DNA from: Anaerolineae bacterium
GTDB lineage: Bacteria; Chloroflexota; Anaerolineae; Aggregatilineales; Phototrophicaceae
DNA: 32,029 nt
Assembly: GCA_022826865.1 (NCBI GenBank)
Contig: JAJDUC010000073.1
Span: forward strand, 1 to 32,029
Direction of reading: 5' to 3'
Positions 7,129-14,843 of this stretch are shown one piece after another. Both the position numbers and the translations under genes were made by a program. Position 1 is the first letter of the stretch. Every line of letters begins with the position of its first letter. Below the pieces are notes generated by a model. The model saw only the letters and a program-made list of their open reading frames with translations. It was not told the DNA's origin and ran no database searches.

Positions 7129-8328
7129 TTAGCGAATTTCTTCAACCGCCCAATGATCGCCCATCGCCCGGCGACCGCCGGCCAGTCCCTCGCCCTCGGA
7201 TACTTCGCGTATCAGATCTTCCCGCCGCAGCGCCGAATCCCGCAAGTTCAGGCCCAGGCCGGGCCCGGCGGGAATGCCCAGGTGTCCATCGCTGACGGCC
7301 GGCGCCAGGTCCGTGAGCGCGGGGAAGTATTCTTTGTAGAAGGCGCGCACCGACTCGACATAATACAGGTTGGGGATGTGCGCGGCGAGGTGCATGCAGG
7401 CGGCGTGGCAGATGGCGCCGGCGACATTGTGCAGGATAATGGGCAGGCCAAAGGTTTCCGCCAGGTTCGCGATCTTGCGCGTTTCGGCGATTCCGCCATT
7501 CCAGACGGCATCGGTCATGACGATCTGCGAGACGTGTTTCTCCAGCCATTCGCGGTATTGCCAGCGCGTCAAGAGCAGCTCGGAGCCGACGATCGGGATG
7601 CTGGTCTTCTGCGAAAGCGCCTTGATTTCATCCGGATAAACCGCCGGCAGCGCATCCTCGAGGAATAAGATATCGTAGGGCTCCAGGGCGCGCGCTATGC
7701 GCTCCATGCTGACGCGATTCCAGCGAAAATGACATTCGATGCCGATGTCCATTCGGTCGCCGACGGCCTCGCGGATCTGCCGGACCGGGGTCAAGCCCTT
7801 TTCGATCTCGGCGGCACTGATGCGCTGGCCGAAACTGCGCTCGCTGAATTGATCAAATGGCCAGATCTTCAACGCGTAGATTTCATCTTCGAGCAGGCTG
7901 CGCGACAGCGCGCCCGCGTCCTCGTGCCAGGCGCTGTAATCCTGGCAAGCGCCAAAGCTGAGGCAGGTGTTGTAGGTCGGGATTTCCTCCCGCGTCTTGC
8001 CGCCAAGCAGATGATAGAGCGGCGCGCCATAGTGCTTGCCCATGATATCCCAGAGCGCGACCTCAAAGGCGGAGAGAGCGCGCGTCTCCGCCCCGCCATA
8101 GCCGTGGTACATGATGTTGTCCATAATGAAGCGCCAAATCCCCTCAATATCGAGCGGGTCCTGCGCCAGCGCCAGCGGCGCAATCGTGCCGTGCAGGGCC
8201 GCTTTGGCGCCGGGGATCTTGTCCACGGTCTCGCCCAGGCCGATCAGGCCGCTATCGGTATGGACGCGGACGGCGAGCAGGCGCGGATAAGCTTTCCATT
8301 GCAGGCTTTCGATTGCGGTGATTTTCAT
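7129..8328 (-). CDS. Enolase-superfamily sugar-acid dehydratase (mandelate racemase/GalD-like)
   Basis: A 399-residue member of the mandelate racemase/muconate lactonizing family. I start it at the ATG at 8328, with GGAG and AGAAGG upstream, rather than at 8346, which has no ribosome site. The N-terminal capping domain covers about residues 1-120. In the barrel the metal ligands are Glu198 (in GIECHFRWN), Glu224 (FLEDALPA) and Glu250 (VGSELLLT). His200 next to the first ligand and His300 (ILHNVAG) are the likely acid/base residues. That pairing resembles galactonate/mannonate-type acid-sugar dehydratases, which make 2-keto-3-deoxy acids. The exact substrate cannot be read from sequence. The sugar importer downstream and the FAH-family gene upstream support sugar-acid catabolism. 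Confidence 0.85.
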   Translation of the reverse strand: MKITAIESLQWKAYPRLLAVRVHTDSGLIGLGETVDKIPGAKAALHGTIAPLALAQDPLDIEGIWRFIMDNIMYHGYGGAETRALSAFEVALWDIMGKHYGAPLYHLLGGKTREEIPTYNTCLSFGACQDYSAWHEDAGALSRSLLEDEIYALKIWPFDQFSERSFGQRISAAEIEKGLTPVRQIREAVGDRMDIGIECHFRWNRVSMERIARALEPYDILFLEDALPAVYPDEIKALSQKTSIPIVGSELLLTRWQYREWLEKHVSQIVMTDAVWNGGIAETRKIANLAETFGLPIILHNVAGAICHAACMHLAAHIPNLYYVESVRAFYKEYFPALTDLAPAVSDGHLGIPAGPGLGLNLRDSALRREDLIREVSEGEGLAGGRRAMGDHWAVEEIR

Positions 8329-8482
8329 GGTTTCTGCCTTCTCCATAAGCTATGGCCGCCGTAAGCACAGAGGTTTATGCAAGAAAATCCCGGGAAAAGA
8401 AGAAACGGCTCTCAAATCTCTAAATCTGTAAGGTTTGTCCTGCACTATGATTCCGCATTCGCCTGCGGTTACCCCCCTCAGT

Positions 8483-8502
8483 CCCCCCATAGCAATGGGG
8501 GG
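8483..8502. repeat. Perfect C/G hairpin of a dispersed repeat type
   Basis: CCCCCCAT and ATGGGGGG form an eight-base perfect stem with loop AGCA, preceded by ACCCCCCTCAGT. The arrangement resembles small intergenic repeats seen in many bacterial genomes. It could also fold in the leader of the dehydratase transcript. Only one copy is present in this window. Confidence 0.5.
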
Positions 8503-8565
8503 AAGCTGGACTCGCATTAACGCATAGGGAATTCTTGTGATGCAAATCCCTCTACACGCGAAACT

Positions 8566-8580
8566 CCCACAGATTGTGGG
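8566..8580. promoter_or_regulatory. 15-bp perfect palindrome, possible operator
   Basis: CCCACA-GAT-TGTGGG is a 6-3-6 perfect inverted repeat about 240 bases upstream of the dehydratase start. It has the same geometry and the same GAT spacer as the palindrome at 11011-11025 between the divergent promoters, though the arms differ. Operator function is inference. Confidence 0.3.
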
Positions 8581-8598
8581 CCATTATTATCGGACGTC

Positions 8599-8763
8599 TC
8601 ACGCGACGCACCTAAATATAAATTGGCCAACTCCGGATATCGATTTGATGCGTTTGCCCTGGGCTACGCTGTGATGCGTATGGCCCGCTCCGCCGAGAGC
8701 CAGAATGGCGGCAGGCAGGCCGAAATCGGCCAGCTTCTGTTCCACCAGTTCGACGCGGCGCAA
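8599..8763 (-). CDS. Doubtful 54-residue ORF or gene remnant
   Basis: A frame starting at TTG (8763), with GAGG just upstream, overlaps nothing and ends in TGA at 8601-8599. It reads LRRVELVEQKLADFGLPAAI, then a Gly/His-rich stretch. The first half has protein-like composition with an amphipathic helix. The rest is less convincing. It follows the FAH-family gene by five bases, so it may be a small co-translated product, a decayed gene, or chance. I recognise no family. Confidence 0.2.
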   Translation of the reverse strand: MRRVELVEQKLADFGLPAAILALGGAGHTHHSVAQGKRIKSISGVGQFIFRCVA

Positions 8764-8768
8764 GCGCC

Positions 8769-9671
8769 TCAGACCTCGATGACGCTGTTGCGCAGAGTGC
8801 CGATGCCATCAATGGTGATGGTGACGAGGTCGCCCGGCTGCAAGCTAAATTCCGCATCAGGCACGATAGCCGTGCCGGTCAGCAATATCGCGCCGCCCGG
8901 ATAACTGTTGCTGCGCCCGAGATAGTCGATGAGTTCGGGAATCGTGCGCTTGATTTGGTCCGTGCTGATAGTGCCCGTGAACTGCTCGACGCCGGCGCGA
9001 CTGATGGCCAGGCGAATTGTGGTCGCCGGCCAGCCATAAGACGGCGCCAGCAAGATTCCCGGGCCAATGGCGCAGGACGCGGTGTAAACCTTGGCTTGCG
9101 GCAAGTAAAGCGGGTTGGCGCCTTCGATGTCGCGGCTGCTCATGTCGTTGCCGATGGTGAAGCCGAGCATCTCCATGGCCGGGTTGACGACCAGCCCCAG
9201 CTCGGGCTCCGGCACATTCCAGCGCGAATCTTTTCGAATCCCGGCCGCATCCAGGTGGCCGACTGTATTCTTGGCTGATGCCTTGAAGAAGATCTCCGGC
9301 CGTTCGGCATCGTAGACGCGGGCGTAGACATCGCCGCCATCGGTCGCCTCTTCCTGGCGCGCTTTGCGGCTGGCGATATAGGTGACGCCGGCCGCCCACA
9401 CTTCCTGCTCGTCCACGGGCGGCAGCCAATGCGCCAGGTCTGGCGCGGGCCGGTTGTCCAAATCAGTTGCCGGGAAGCGGCGGGATGCGTCATCGGCGGC
9501 GCGTCCAACAGCCGCGATGAGACCGTCAACATCGCCGACCGAATCCCGGAAGACATTGACCAGCGCTGGAAAGCAGTGGCTGATATCGTGGACTGTCTCG
9601 CCGCGCAGCACGCCGACGCGCGCTCCTTCACCCGGCCGATGGTAGTGAATCAACATGGGCGCATCTGACAT
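8769..9671 (-). CDS. FAH-family hydrolase, probable 2-keto-3-deoxy-pentonate dehydratase (AraD1/KdaD-like)
   Basis: A 300-residue fumarylacetoacetate-hydrolase fold protein. The start is the ATG at 9671, preceded by GAGGAG at good distance, rather than the ATG at 9689. An N-terminal domain of about 80 residues leads to DEQEVWAAGVTYIASRKAR, a block characteristic of the AraD1 subfamily. The metal-binding VPEPELGLV (Glu155, Glu157) and GNDMSSRDIEG follow, and LTGTAIVP lies near the end. AraD1/KdaD-type members dehydrate 2-keto-3-deoxy-pentonates to 2-oxoglutarate semialdehyde in the cytoplasm. Length and motifs fit. It could instead be another FAH hydrolase. It is 36 bases downstream of the Gfo/Idh gene on the same strand and probably co-transcribed. 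Confidence 0.8.
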   Translation of the reverse strand: MSDAPMLIHYHRPGEGARVGVLRGETVHDISHCFPALVNVFRDSVGDVDGLIAAVGRAADDASRRFPATDLDNRPAPDLAHWLPPVDEQEVWAAGVTYIASRKARQEEATDGGDVYARVYDAERPEIFFKASAKNTVGHLDAAGIRKDSRWNVPEPELGLVVNPAMEMLGFTIGNDMSSRDIEGANPLYLPQAKVYTASCAIGPGILLAPSYGWPATTIRLAISRAGVEQFTGTISTDQIKRTIPELIDYLGRSNSYPGGAILLTGTAIVPDAEFSLQPGDLVTITIDGIGTLRNSVIEV

Positions 9672-9707
9672 GTTCAACTCCTCATTCATGGGTTTACAGG
9701 CGAGCGC

Positions 9708-10844
9708 TTATGCCCGGATCGACACGACTTCGACGCGCCGCCCGGTTTCATGGCTCTGGACGGCGGCGCTGATAAGACGTTGCATGCGCGCGCCGTCATG
9801 GAAATCCGGCGAAAGCGCCCGATCCGAGATGATGCCGTTGATGAAGCCGCGGATCATGTGGTCTTCGGACCGGAACATGTCGCGATAGGTGTTGTGCACG
9901 GTGTCGCGGCGGGCGCCGCCCCAAATATGATCCGGGATTGGCAAGTCGCGGATCATGCCTTCGCCGACGCGCGCGCCCCGCACTTGCTGGGTTTTATCCC
10001 AGTCGGTGAAGCTGTAGAGTGTGCCCTGCGAGCCATGGAATTCCATATGATGCGTTTGCCCAAAAGGACTGTCTTCATAACAGACGGCGGTACAGTGGAT
10101 CATGCCCAGGGCGCCGGCGGCGAACTCGAGCGTGAGCATGCAGGAATCATCCAGGACCTCGTAGGGATTGCCTTGTGGATCCAGGGCTGGGCGCGGCACG
10201 CTGTATCCCAGGCGGCAAGTGATGGCGCTGATTTCGCCGTAGAGCCATTCGGCCAGATGCAGGAAATGCGACCCAAGGTCAGCCACAACCCCGGCGCCGG
10301 CGATCTTCTTGTCAAAGCGCCAGAGGTAGTCGCCTTCGCGGGCGAAACCGGTGTAATAGCGCATATTGAGGTGATAGGGCGCGCCGAGATAACCGCCTGC
10401 AATCAATTCTTTGAGATAGCGCGCGGTCGGCATATGACGATAGGTGAATGGCACCAGCGTTTTAAGCCCCTTGGCTTCGGCCGCTTCCGCCATTTCCCGC
10501 GCTTGACCGTAAGTCATGGCAATCGGCTTCTCGCAGAGGACGTGCAAGCCCCGCTCAAGCGCCTTCATGGCGATGGGATAATGCGAGTCGTTGGTTGTGG
10601 AGATGACGATGGCGTCAATATCAGCGCGCTCAATCAGATCATTGAAATCAGTGTAGACCTGTGGAATGCGCCAGGCATCCGCCATCGCCCGCGCATTTTT
10701 GCGGTTGCGGCCGCAGATGGCGACCGTGCGGGCGCCGGCATGGCTATGGAGCGCGGGCAAGTGCATGGCGTCCGCCCACCAACTGGTGCCGACCACGCCA
10801 ACCGCCACGAGGCCGTCACAGCTGCGATTGCGGTTTTCAGGCAT
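9708..10844 (-). CDS. Gfo/Idh/MocA-family NAD(P)-dependent oxidoreductase
   Basis: A 378-residue sugar dehydrogenase-like protein. The Rossmann domain begins GVVGTSWWA at 16-24, and the family signature CEKPIAM is at 104-110, with Lys106 the conserved active-site lysine. The C-terminal half has the usual alpha/beta substrate domain, including AGAGVVADLGSHFLHLAEWL, where the GxHxxH-like block supplies catalytic residues. Members oxidise or reduce sugars, inositols or their acids with NAD(P). The start at 10844 has no strong Shine-Dalgarno, and a predicted leader of about 175 bases precedes it. It is first in a unit with the FAH-family gene, matching a sugar-oxidation role. Confidence 0.87.
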   Translation of the reverse strand: MPENRNRSCDGLVAVGVVGTSWWADAMHLPALHSHAGARTVAICGRNRKNARAMADAWRIPQVYTDFNDLIERADIDAIVISTTNDSHYPIAMKALERGLHVLCEKPIAMTYGQAREMAEAAEAKGLKTLVPFTYRHMPTARYLKELIAGGYLGAPYHLNMRYYTGFAREGDYLWRFDKKIAGAGVVADLGSHFLHLAEWLYGEISAITCRLGYSVPRPALDPQGNPYEVLDDSCMLTLEFAAGALGMIHCTAVCYEDSPFGQTHHMEFHGSQGTLYSFTDWDKTQQVRGARVGEGMIRDLPIPDHIWGGARRDTVHNTYRDMFRSEDHMIRGFINGIISDRALSPDFHDGARMQRLISAAVQSHETGRRVEVVSIRA

Positions 10845-10975
10845 GCTGCTTTAGATTCCGGCTTTGGGCGAATACAGCTTCACAGCGTTGCGCTTCGGCT
10901 GCCGGGATCGGGCATGCGGCAAGTCCAGGCCCTAAAGCGGCGACAGATCCAGGCAGGGCCGGGCGGGAAACGCTG

Positions 10976-11004
10976 TTGTCAGTCATCGGCATATTCCGTA
11001 AAAT
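10976..11004 (+). promoter_or_regulatory. Rightward promoter for the small membrane protein and SulP genes
   Basis: TTGTCA (10976-10981) and TAAAAT (10999-11004) are 17 bases apart. Transcription would begin near 11011, at the edge of the GACGCG-GAT-CGCGTC palindrome, about 44 bases before the first gene. Confidence 0.6.
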
Positions 11005-11010
11005 GAGCCG

Positions 11011-11025
11011 GACGCGGATCGCGTC
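11011..11025. promoter_or_regulatory. 15-bp perfect palindrome between divergent promoters, probable operator
   Basis: GACGCG-GAT-CGCGTC is an exact 6-3-6 inverted repeat. It sits midway between the two predicted -10 boxes (10999-11004 rightward, 11027-11032 leftward) and covers both predicted start points. A protein bound here could repress both directions at once. The regulator is not encoded in the window. Confidence 0.45.
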
Positions 11026-11026
11026 T

Positions 11027-11055
11027 ATTGTAGATTTTTGTGTCGCATTAGGCAA
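11027..11055 (-). promoter_or_regulatory. Leftward promoter for the Gfo/Idh-FAH unit
   Basis: On the minus strand TTGCCT (11055-11050) and TACAAT (11032-11027) are exactly 17 bases apart. Transcription would start near 11020 and run about 175 bases before the oxidoreductase ATG at 10844. The -35 overlaps the first base of the rightward gene. Confidence 0.5.
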
Positions 11056-11447
11056 TGAAGGCTTCACGGGACAAGTACATGCGCGGATTGCTCGATAAGG
11101 AATTGCTCGAACGCGTACTCTTTGCCGCGATTGTGGTCGGCATTCTGATGGCGGGTTATGCCGCCCTGCAATATGTTGATCTGTCGAATCGGCTGGCGGG
11201 CAACATGTCGGCGCAGATTCGCGAGAGCGGTGGGGAAGTCAAGCTGGAGAGCAAAAGCCAGGCGCAGGGCTTGATGGCCTCCGATATAGAACGGCGCCGT
11301 CTGGTGTCGCAGCAGTATAATATGATGGTCCTCGGCGGCGTCGGCCTGGCGGTGCTGGGTTTGGGCTGGCTGGGATATGACCTGGCGCGCGGCCGCCGCC
11401 GCAAGTCTGAAGCGGCCGGCGCAGACACAAGCGCCGACGAGGCCTAG
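11055..11447 (+). CDS. Small two-segment membrane protein upstream of the SulP fusion
   Basis: A 130-residue protein with two hydrophobic segments, about 21-40 and 91-108. They flank a charged stretch of about 50 residues with alternating Glu, Lys and Arg that may form a helix. The C-terminal tail is basic (ARGRRRKSE) and then acidic/alanine-rich. With the basic tail in the cytoplasm, the middle stretch would be outside. No known domain is recognised. AGG lies just upstream of the ATG; the ATG at 11079 is an alternative. The stop is 30 bases before the SulP gene, so the two share a transcript, which suggests but does not show a partnership. Confidence 0.6.
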   Translation: MKASRDKYMRGLLDKELLERVLFAAIVVGILMAGYAALQYVDLSNRLAGNMSAQIRESGGEVKLESKSQAQGLMASDIERRRLVSQQYNMMVLGGVGLAVLGLGWLGYDLARGRRRKSEAAGADTSADEA

Positions 11448-11477
11448 CGCCGCAGTCGCCAACAATCGAGCGTCTCT

Positions 11478-13733
11478 ATGAACAATTCATCATCGTTTGA
11501 CGCGGATCAGCCAAGCCCGCGCGGCCGCCTTGCTTACCTGCTTCAACCGTCGGTTATCTTGCGCAGCCTGTTCGTGAGCGCCATCATCTGGCTGCTGATG
11601 GCCAGCGCGATGCCCTCTTATGCCAGGCTTGTTTTCCACGGCAAGCTGGAGGCCTTCTTTGCCGCTGGCCTGGGCATCGTCATGGTCAGCGAAATCGTCG
11701 CCGTGCTGATCACCTCGTTCTTCAGTTCGGACCACGCGACATTAGTATTAACGCAGAGCCCGACGGTTGTGATCCAAAGCCTGGTCGCGGGCAGTGTAAT
11801 CGCGGCTGCCCCAGCAGATATATCCCAAGAGGCGCTCTTTGCGCTTGTGTTTCTGATTATCGCGCTGTCCGCGGCGCTTACCGGGGGTTTTCTGCTCTTG
11901 CTGGGCTTGATGCGCGCCGGGGGATTAGTCCGTTACATCCCCTATCCCATCGTCGGCGGCTTCATGGCCGGTTTGGGCTGGTTGATTGTCCATGCCAGTT
12001 TTTCCGATCTGGTTGGCCTAAGGCTGAACGCGCAGTCCCTGCCCAATCTTTTGGAAGGCGCGGTCTTCGCGCGCTGGCTGCCGGCTGTTCTGTTCGCCCT
12101 GTGCATCCTTGGGCTGCGGGCTCGCTTCAAGAGCGCGATGATTATACCGGGCTGCATCATCGCCTTTTTCCTCCTGTTTAATGTCTGGGTCTATCTTGGC
12201 CCCGGCGATGCGAACAGCTTGGCGGAGGCCGGTTGGTTCCTGCCGAAAGTGTCCGGAACGATAAGCTGGCGCTTGCCCAATTTCGCCGCTGTCGCCCAGC
12301 TTGACGCTTCCATGCTCGCGGCCAGCGCCGGCGGTATCGTGACTTTGATAATCGTTTGTACACTGAACCTTTTCTTCCGGGTTAGCGCGCAAGAACTGAT
12401 CGTCGACCGCGAGCTGGATCTCAATCGCGAATGCCTGGTCAATGGCGTCGCCAATATCGCCGCAAGCGTATCCGGCGGCGGCATCGTGGCCTATCACGCC
12501 CCCATATCCTCCTCGCTGGTGACCAGTATGGGCGTATACGGGCGGCTGGTCGGCATTATTCTTGCGCTCATGTTTACGCTGACTCTGTTTTTCGGCAGCG
12601 CGCTATTCGCGCTTGTGCCGCGTTTCATCCCGGCCGGGCTCTTGATCTACTTCGGCTTGCAATTCATGAAGGAATGGCTGCTTGATACCTGGTCCAGCTT
12701 GCCGCGACAAGAGTATGTCGTAATTCTCGTCATTGCCTTGATCACGGCGCTGTTCGGCCTTTTGACAGCCATCGCCGTCGGCATCATGGTGGCGATACTT
12801 TTTTTCGTCTGGGAATACAGCCGGATGGAAGTGATCAAGCAAGAGTTTTCCGGCGGCTTCCACAGCAGCAATCTCGACCGGCCCTTCGCGCAGTACCAAT
12901 TCCTGCAAATGGAGGGCGACAGGATTCTGGTCATGCGCCTGCAGGGCTACATCTTTTTTGGCACCGCTTACCGCTTCTACGAGCATGTCAAAGGGCGCGT
13001 CTCGGGGGAAGTCGGCAAACCGCTGCGATTTCTCATCCTCGACTTCAAAGCCGTGCGCGGCTTCGATTTTTCCACGACCCATGACTTCAAGAAGCTGAAG
13101 CGGCTCACGGAAAAACTGGATATCGAACTGCTTGTATCGAGCGCTTCGCCCGATTTGCAGCCCGCGCTGGAAGATAGCGGCATCGTCGGGCGCCGGCCCG
13201 AGCGGCCATCGCTGTTTGAAGATCTGGACCATGCCCTGGAGTGGTGTGAGAACGCCTTGCTGGCGGAAGCAAACCTGCTGGATAGCGCCCAAATCACGGT
13301 GGGGCAGCAACTTGCCCAACATACGATGACCGAAGGCCTCGATGTCAGCGCTCTTTACAGCTACCTGGAGCGCATCGAAACCCGTGTTGGCGATACGGTC
13401 TTCGAACAGGGCGACGAATCGGATGCCCTTTATTTCATCGAGTCCGGTCGCGTGGATGTGCTGCTACGCCTGCCGGAGGCGGGTGAGCTGCGCCTGCGCA
13501 GCATGACCGCCGGCACGGCGATAGGCGAAGTCGGCTTCTATCTGAAGAAGGCGCGCACCGCCTCAGTCGTGGCCACGGAAGCGGGCGTGCTGCAGCGGCT
13601 CAGCCATGAGGCGCTGCGCCGTATGGGAGAGACGGAACCGCGCGCCGCCTCGGCCATTCACATTCTGATTGCCTCGGTTCTGTCGGACCGCCTGTCTTCC
13701 AGCAATCACGTCATCCAGGAATTGCTGGACTGA
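11478..13733 (+). CDS. SulP-family anion transporter fused to STAS and cyclic-nucleotide-binding domains
   Basis: 751 residues in three parts. Residues 20-450 form the SulP/SLC26 membrane domain, with an LVRYIPYPIVGGFMAGLG block typical of the family at 150-167. Residues about 470-590 form a STAS domain, with LILDFKAVRGFDFSTTHDF and Asp530/Ser532 at the usual loop. Residues about 620-740 form a Crp-like cNMP-binding domain whose phosphate cassette reads GEVGFYLKKARTASV (683-697), with the conserved Glu and Arg. SulP proteins move sulfate, bicarbonate or other anions into the cell. The cNMP domain implies gating by cAMP, cGMP or a related ligand. The substrate is not determinable. No Shine-Dalgarno precedes the ATG at 11478, so it may depend on coupling to the small gene 30 bases upstream. 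Confidence 0.88.
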   Translation: MNNSSSFDADQPSPRGRLAYLLQPSVILRSLFVSAIIWLLMASAMPSYARLVFHGKLEAFFAAGLGIVMVSEIVAVLITSFFSSDHATLVLTQSPTVVIQSLVAGSVIAAAPADISQEALFALVFLIIALSAALTGGFLLLLGLMRAGGLVRYIPYPIVGGFMAGLGWLIVHASFSDLVGLRLNAQSLPNLLEGAVFARWLPAVLFALCILGLRARFKSAMIIPGCIIAFFLLFNVWVYLGPGDANSLAEAGWFLPKVSGTISWRLPNFAAVAQLDASMLAASAGGIVTLIIVCTLNLFFRVSAQELIVDRELDLNRECLVNGVANIAASVSGGGIVAYHAPISSSLVTSMGVYGRLVGIILALMFTLTLFFGSALFALVPRFIPAGLLIYFGLQFMKEWLLDTWSSLPRQEYVVILVIALITALFGLLTAIAVGIMVAILFFVWEYSRMEVIKQEFSGGFHSSNLDRPFAQYQFLQMEGDRILVMRLQGYIFFGTAYRFYEHVKGRVSGEVGKPLRFLILDFKAVRGFDFSTTHDFKKLKRLTEKLDIELLVSSASPDLQPALEDSGIVGRRPERPSLFEDLDHALEWCENALLAEANLLDSAQITVGQQLAQHTMTEGLDVSALYSYLERIETRVGDTVFEQGDESDALYFIESGRVDVLLRLPEAGELRLRSMTAGTAIGEVGFYLKKARTASVVATEAGVLQRLSHEALRRMGETEPRAASAIHILIASVLSDRLSSSNHVIQELLD

Positions 13734-13740
13734 GACTGTA

Positions 13741-13750
13741 CCGGCGCCGG
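13741..13750. terminator. Short palindrome between convergent genes
   Basis: CCGGCGCCGG is a perfect ten-base palindrome in the 21-base gap between the convergent SulP and SDR genes. CCCTTCAGTTTT follows on the plus strand. It may help end both transcripts, but the stem is very short. Confidence 0.25.
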
Positions 13751-13754
13751 CCCT

Positions 13755-14555
13755 TCAGTTTTCGTAATCCTTGCCGTAATCCATATTCGGTATGGGGCTG
13801 GCGCTGGTCCAGCCGCCGTCGACCACGATCGCCTGACCGGTAATCCGGCTTGAGGCCGGCGACGCCAGGAATAGCGCCGCGTTGGCGATGTCTTTGGTCT
13901 GAATCGCTTCTCCTACCGGGATCAACTGCGACCAGCGCTCTTCATAATCGGGGTCGTCCTGCAGGTTGCGCGGTGTGATGACGGCGCCCGGCGCCACGCA
14001 GTTAATGGTGATGCCGTGCGGGCTCAACTCGAGAACGAGATTGCGGGCCAGCATCTCCAGCGCCGCCTTGGTCATGCCGTAGGCGCTGAGGTAAGGCACA
14101 GCGCGGCGCCCGGTGACGGAGGACATCAGCACGATGCGTCCGCCGTTGCCCTGCGCGCGAAATTGTCGCGCGGCCGCCTGCGCCAAAAAATAGCTGCCGC
14201 GCAGGTTGACGCCGACGACGCGCTCGAAATCCGCCGCGTCGTAGCTGAAAAAGTCCCCCCAGGAGGTCAAACCGGCATTGCAGACGCAGACATCCAGACC
14301 GCCGAACTCTTCCACCGCCCGCGCCACGAGGCCGCGAACCGTCTCGATGTCGGAGACATCGCCCGGCGCGGCGACGCAGGCCGAGCCGCTTTCGGCGGCG
14401 ATTGCGCGGGCAGCGGCTTCTGCCCGCTCAGGCTGGATATCGTTCAGGATAACGCATGCGCCTTCCCCGCAGAATTGGCGGGCGACTTCATAGCCGATGC
14501 CCTCGCCGGCGCCGGTGACGATGACGGTTTGATTTGAAAATCGCTTCTGTGTCAT
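13755..14555 (-). CDS. Short-chain dehydrogenase/reductase (classical SDR, NAD-preferring)
   Basis: A 266-residue classical SDR. The cofactor motif TGAGEGIG is at 14-21. Asp39 after the second strand (VILNDI) favours NAD over NADP. NAG is at 93-95. The catalytic set is Ser146, Tyr159 and Lys163 (in SAYGMTKAA). The C-terminal ITGQAIVVDGGWTSA is typical of sugar dehydrogenases and oxoacyl-reductase relatives. In context it could oxidise a sugar or its lactone/acid. That is inference from the divergent YjhG-type dehydratase gene 288 bases away. The ATG at 14555 has only a weak GAAGCAG upstream. It converges with the SulP gene. Confidence 0.87.
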   Translation of the reverse strand: MTQKRFSNQTVIVTGAGEGIGYEVARQFCGEGACVILNDIQPERAEAAARAIAAESGSACVAAPGDVSDIETVRGLVARAVEEFGGLDVCVCNAGLTSWGDFFSYDAADFERVVGVNLRGSYFLAQAAARQFRAQGNGGRIVLMSSVTGRRAVPYLSAYGMTKAALEMLARNLVLELSPHGITINCVAPGAVITPRNLQDDPDYEERWSQLIPVGEAIQTKDIANAALFLASPASSRITGQAIVVDGGWTSASPIPNMDYGKDYEN

Positions 14556-14625
14556 AATCTGCTTCGCCTGATGGATTGAGATGCAGGTATTTTAACCAGC
14601 GAGTACAGCGAATTCACAGACATAG

Positions 14626-14635
14626 TAACATGTTA
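14626..14635. promoter_or_regulatory. TAACATGTTA palindrome in the SDR/dehydratase divergent region
   Basis: A perfect ten-base palindrome, extended imperfectly to AGTAACATGTTAGT, in an AT-rich patch between the divergent SDR and YjhG-type genes. Its position fits an operator for both. A following GTCATGTG repeats part of the arm. No regulator gene is in the window. Confidence 0.35.
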
Positions 14636-14670
14636 GTCATGTGAAAACTGATTGGAAGTCTATGGCTTGA

Positions 14671-14697
14671 GTGGGCGAGCCGCCGGCTCGCCCGTAC
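14671..14697. repeat. Partial GTAGGGGCG-type hairpin in the dehydratase leader region
   Basis: GGGCGAGCC and GGCTCGCCC form a nine-base stem around a short loop, followed by GTAC. It resembles one stem of the double-hairpin repeats at 5797-5867 but lacks a full partner, so it may be a degraded copy. Confidence 0.4.
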
Positions 14698-14843
14698 AAC
14701 TTCTCGATTGTTTTGGTAATTTCTTTCATACGGCGGAAATTTTCGTTACCGAGTTGGATACTAAGATATTTCACCGCGTACATAGACATCGCAGAGGCGA
14801 AGCGCTAGGTCGCCCGCGATTGCGCAATAGAGGAGTCAAAAAC

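Larger units (their letters stand above)
8329..8768. other. Intergenic region with two perfect palindromes
   Basis: No convincing gene lies here. It holds the hairpin CCCCCCAT-AGCA-ATGGGGGG (8483-8502), inside a C-rich stretch that looks like a common dispersed intergenic repeat. It also holds the palindrome CCCACA-GAT-TGTGGG (8566-8580). A weak 54-codon frame (see 8599-8763) lies at its right end. No clear promoter for the downstream dehydratase gene was found. Confidence 0.5.

Noticed and set aside
9750..11006. A 418-residue plus-strand open frame opposite the Gfo/Idh gene
   Set aside because: Antisense of a recognised family with intact Rossmann and EKP motifs; high GC content keeps the shadow frame open.
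14652..14843. N-terminal extension of the YjhG-type dehydratase
   Set aside because: It depends on a TTG, has no family similarity and reads through intergenic hairpins; the ATG at 14844 has AGGAG at the right distance.
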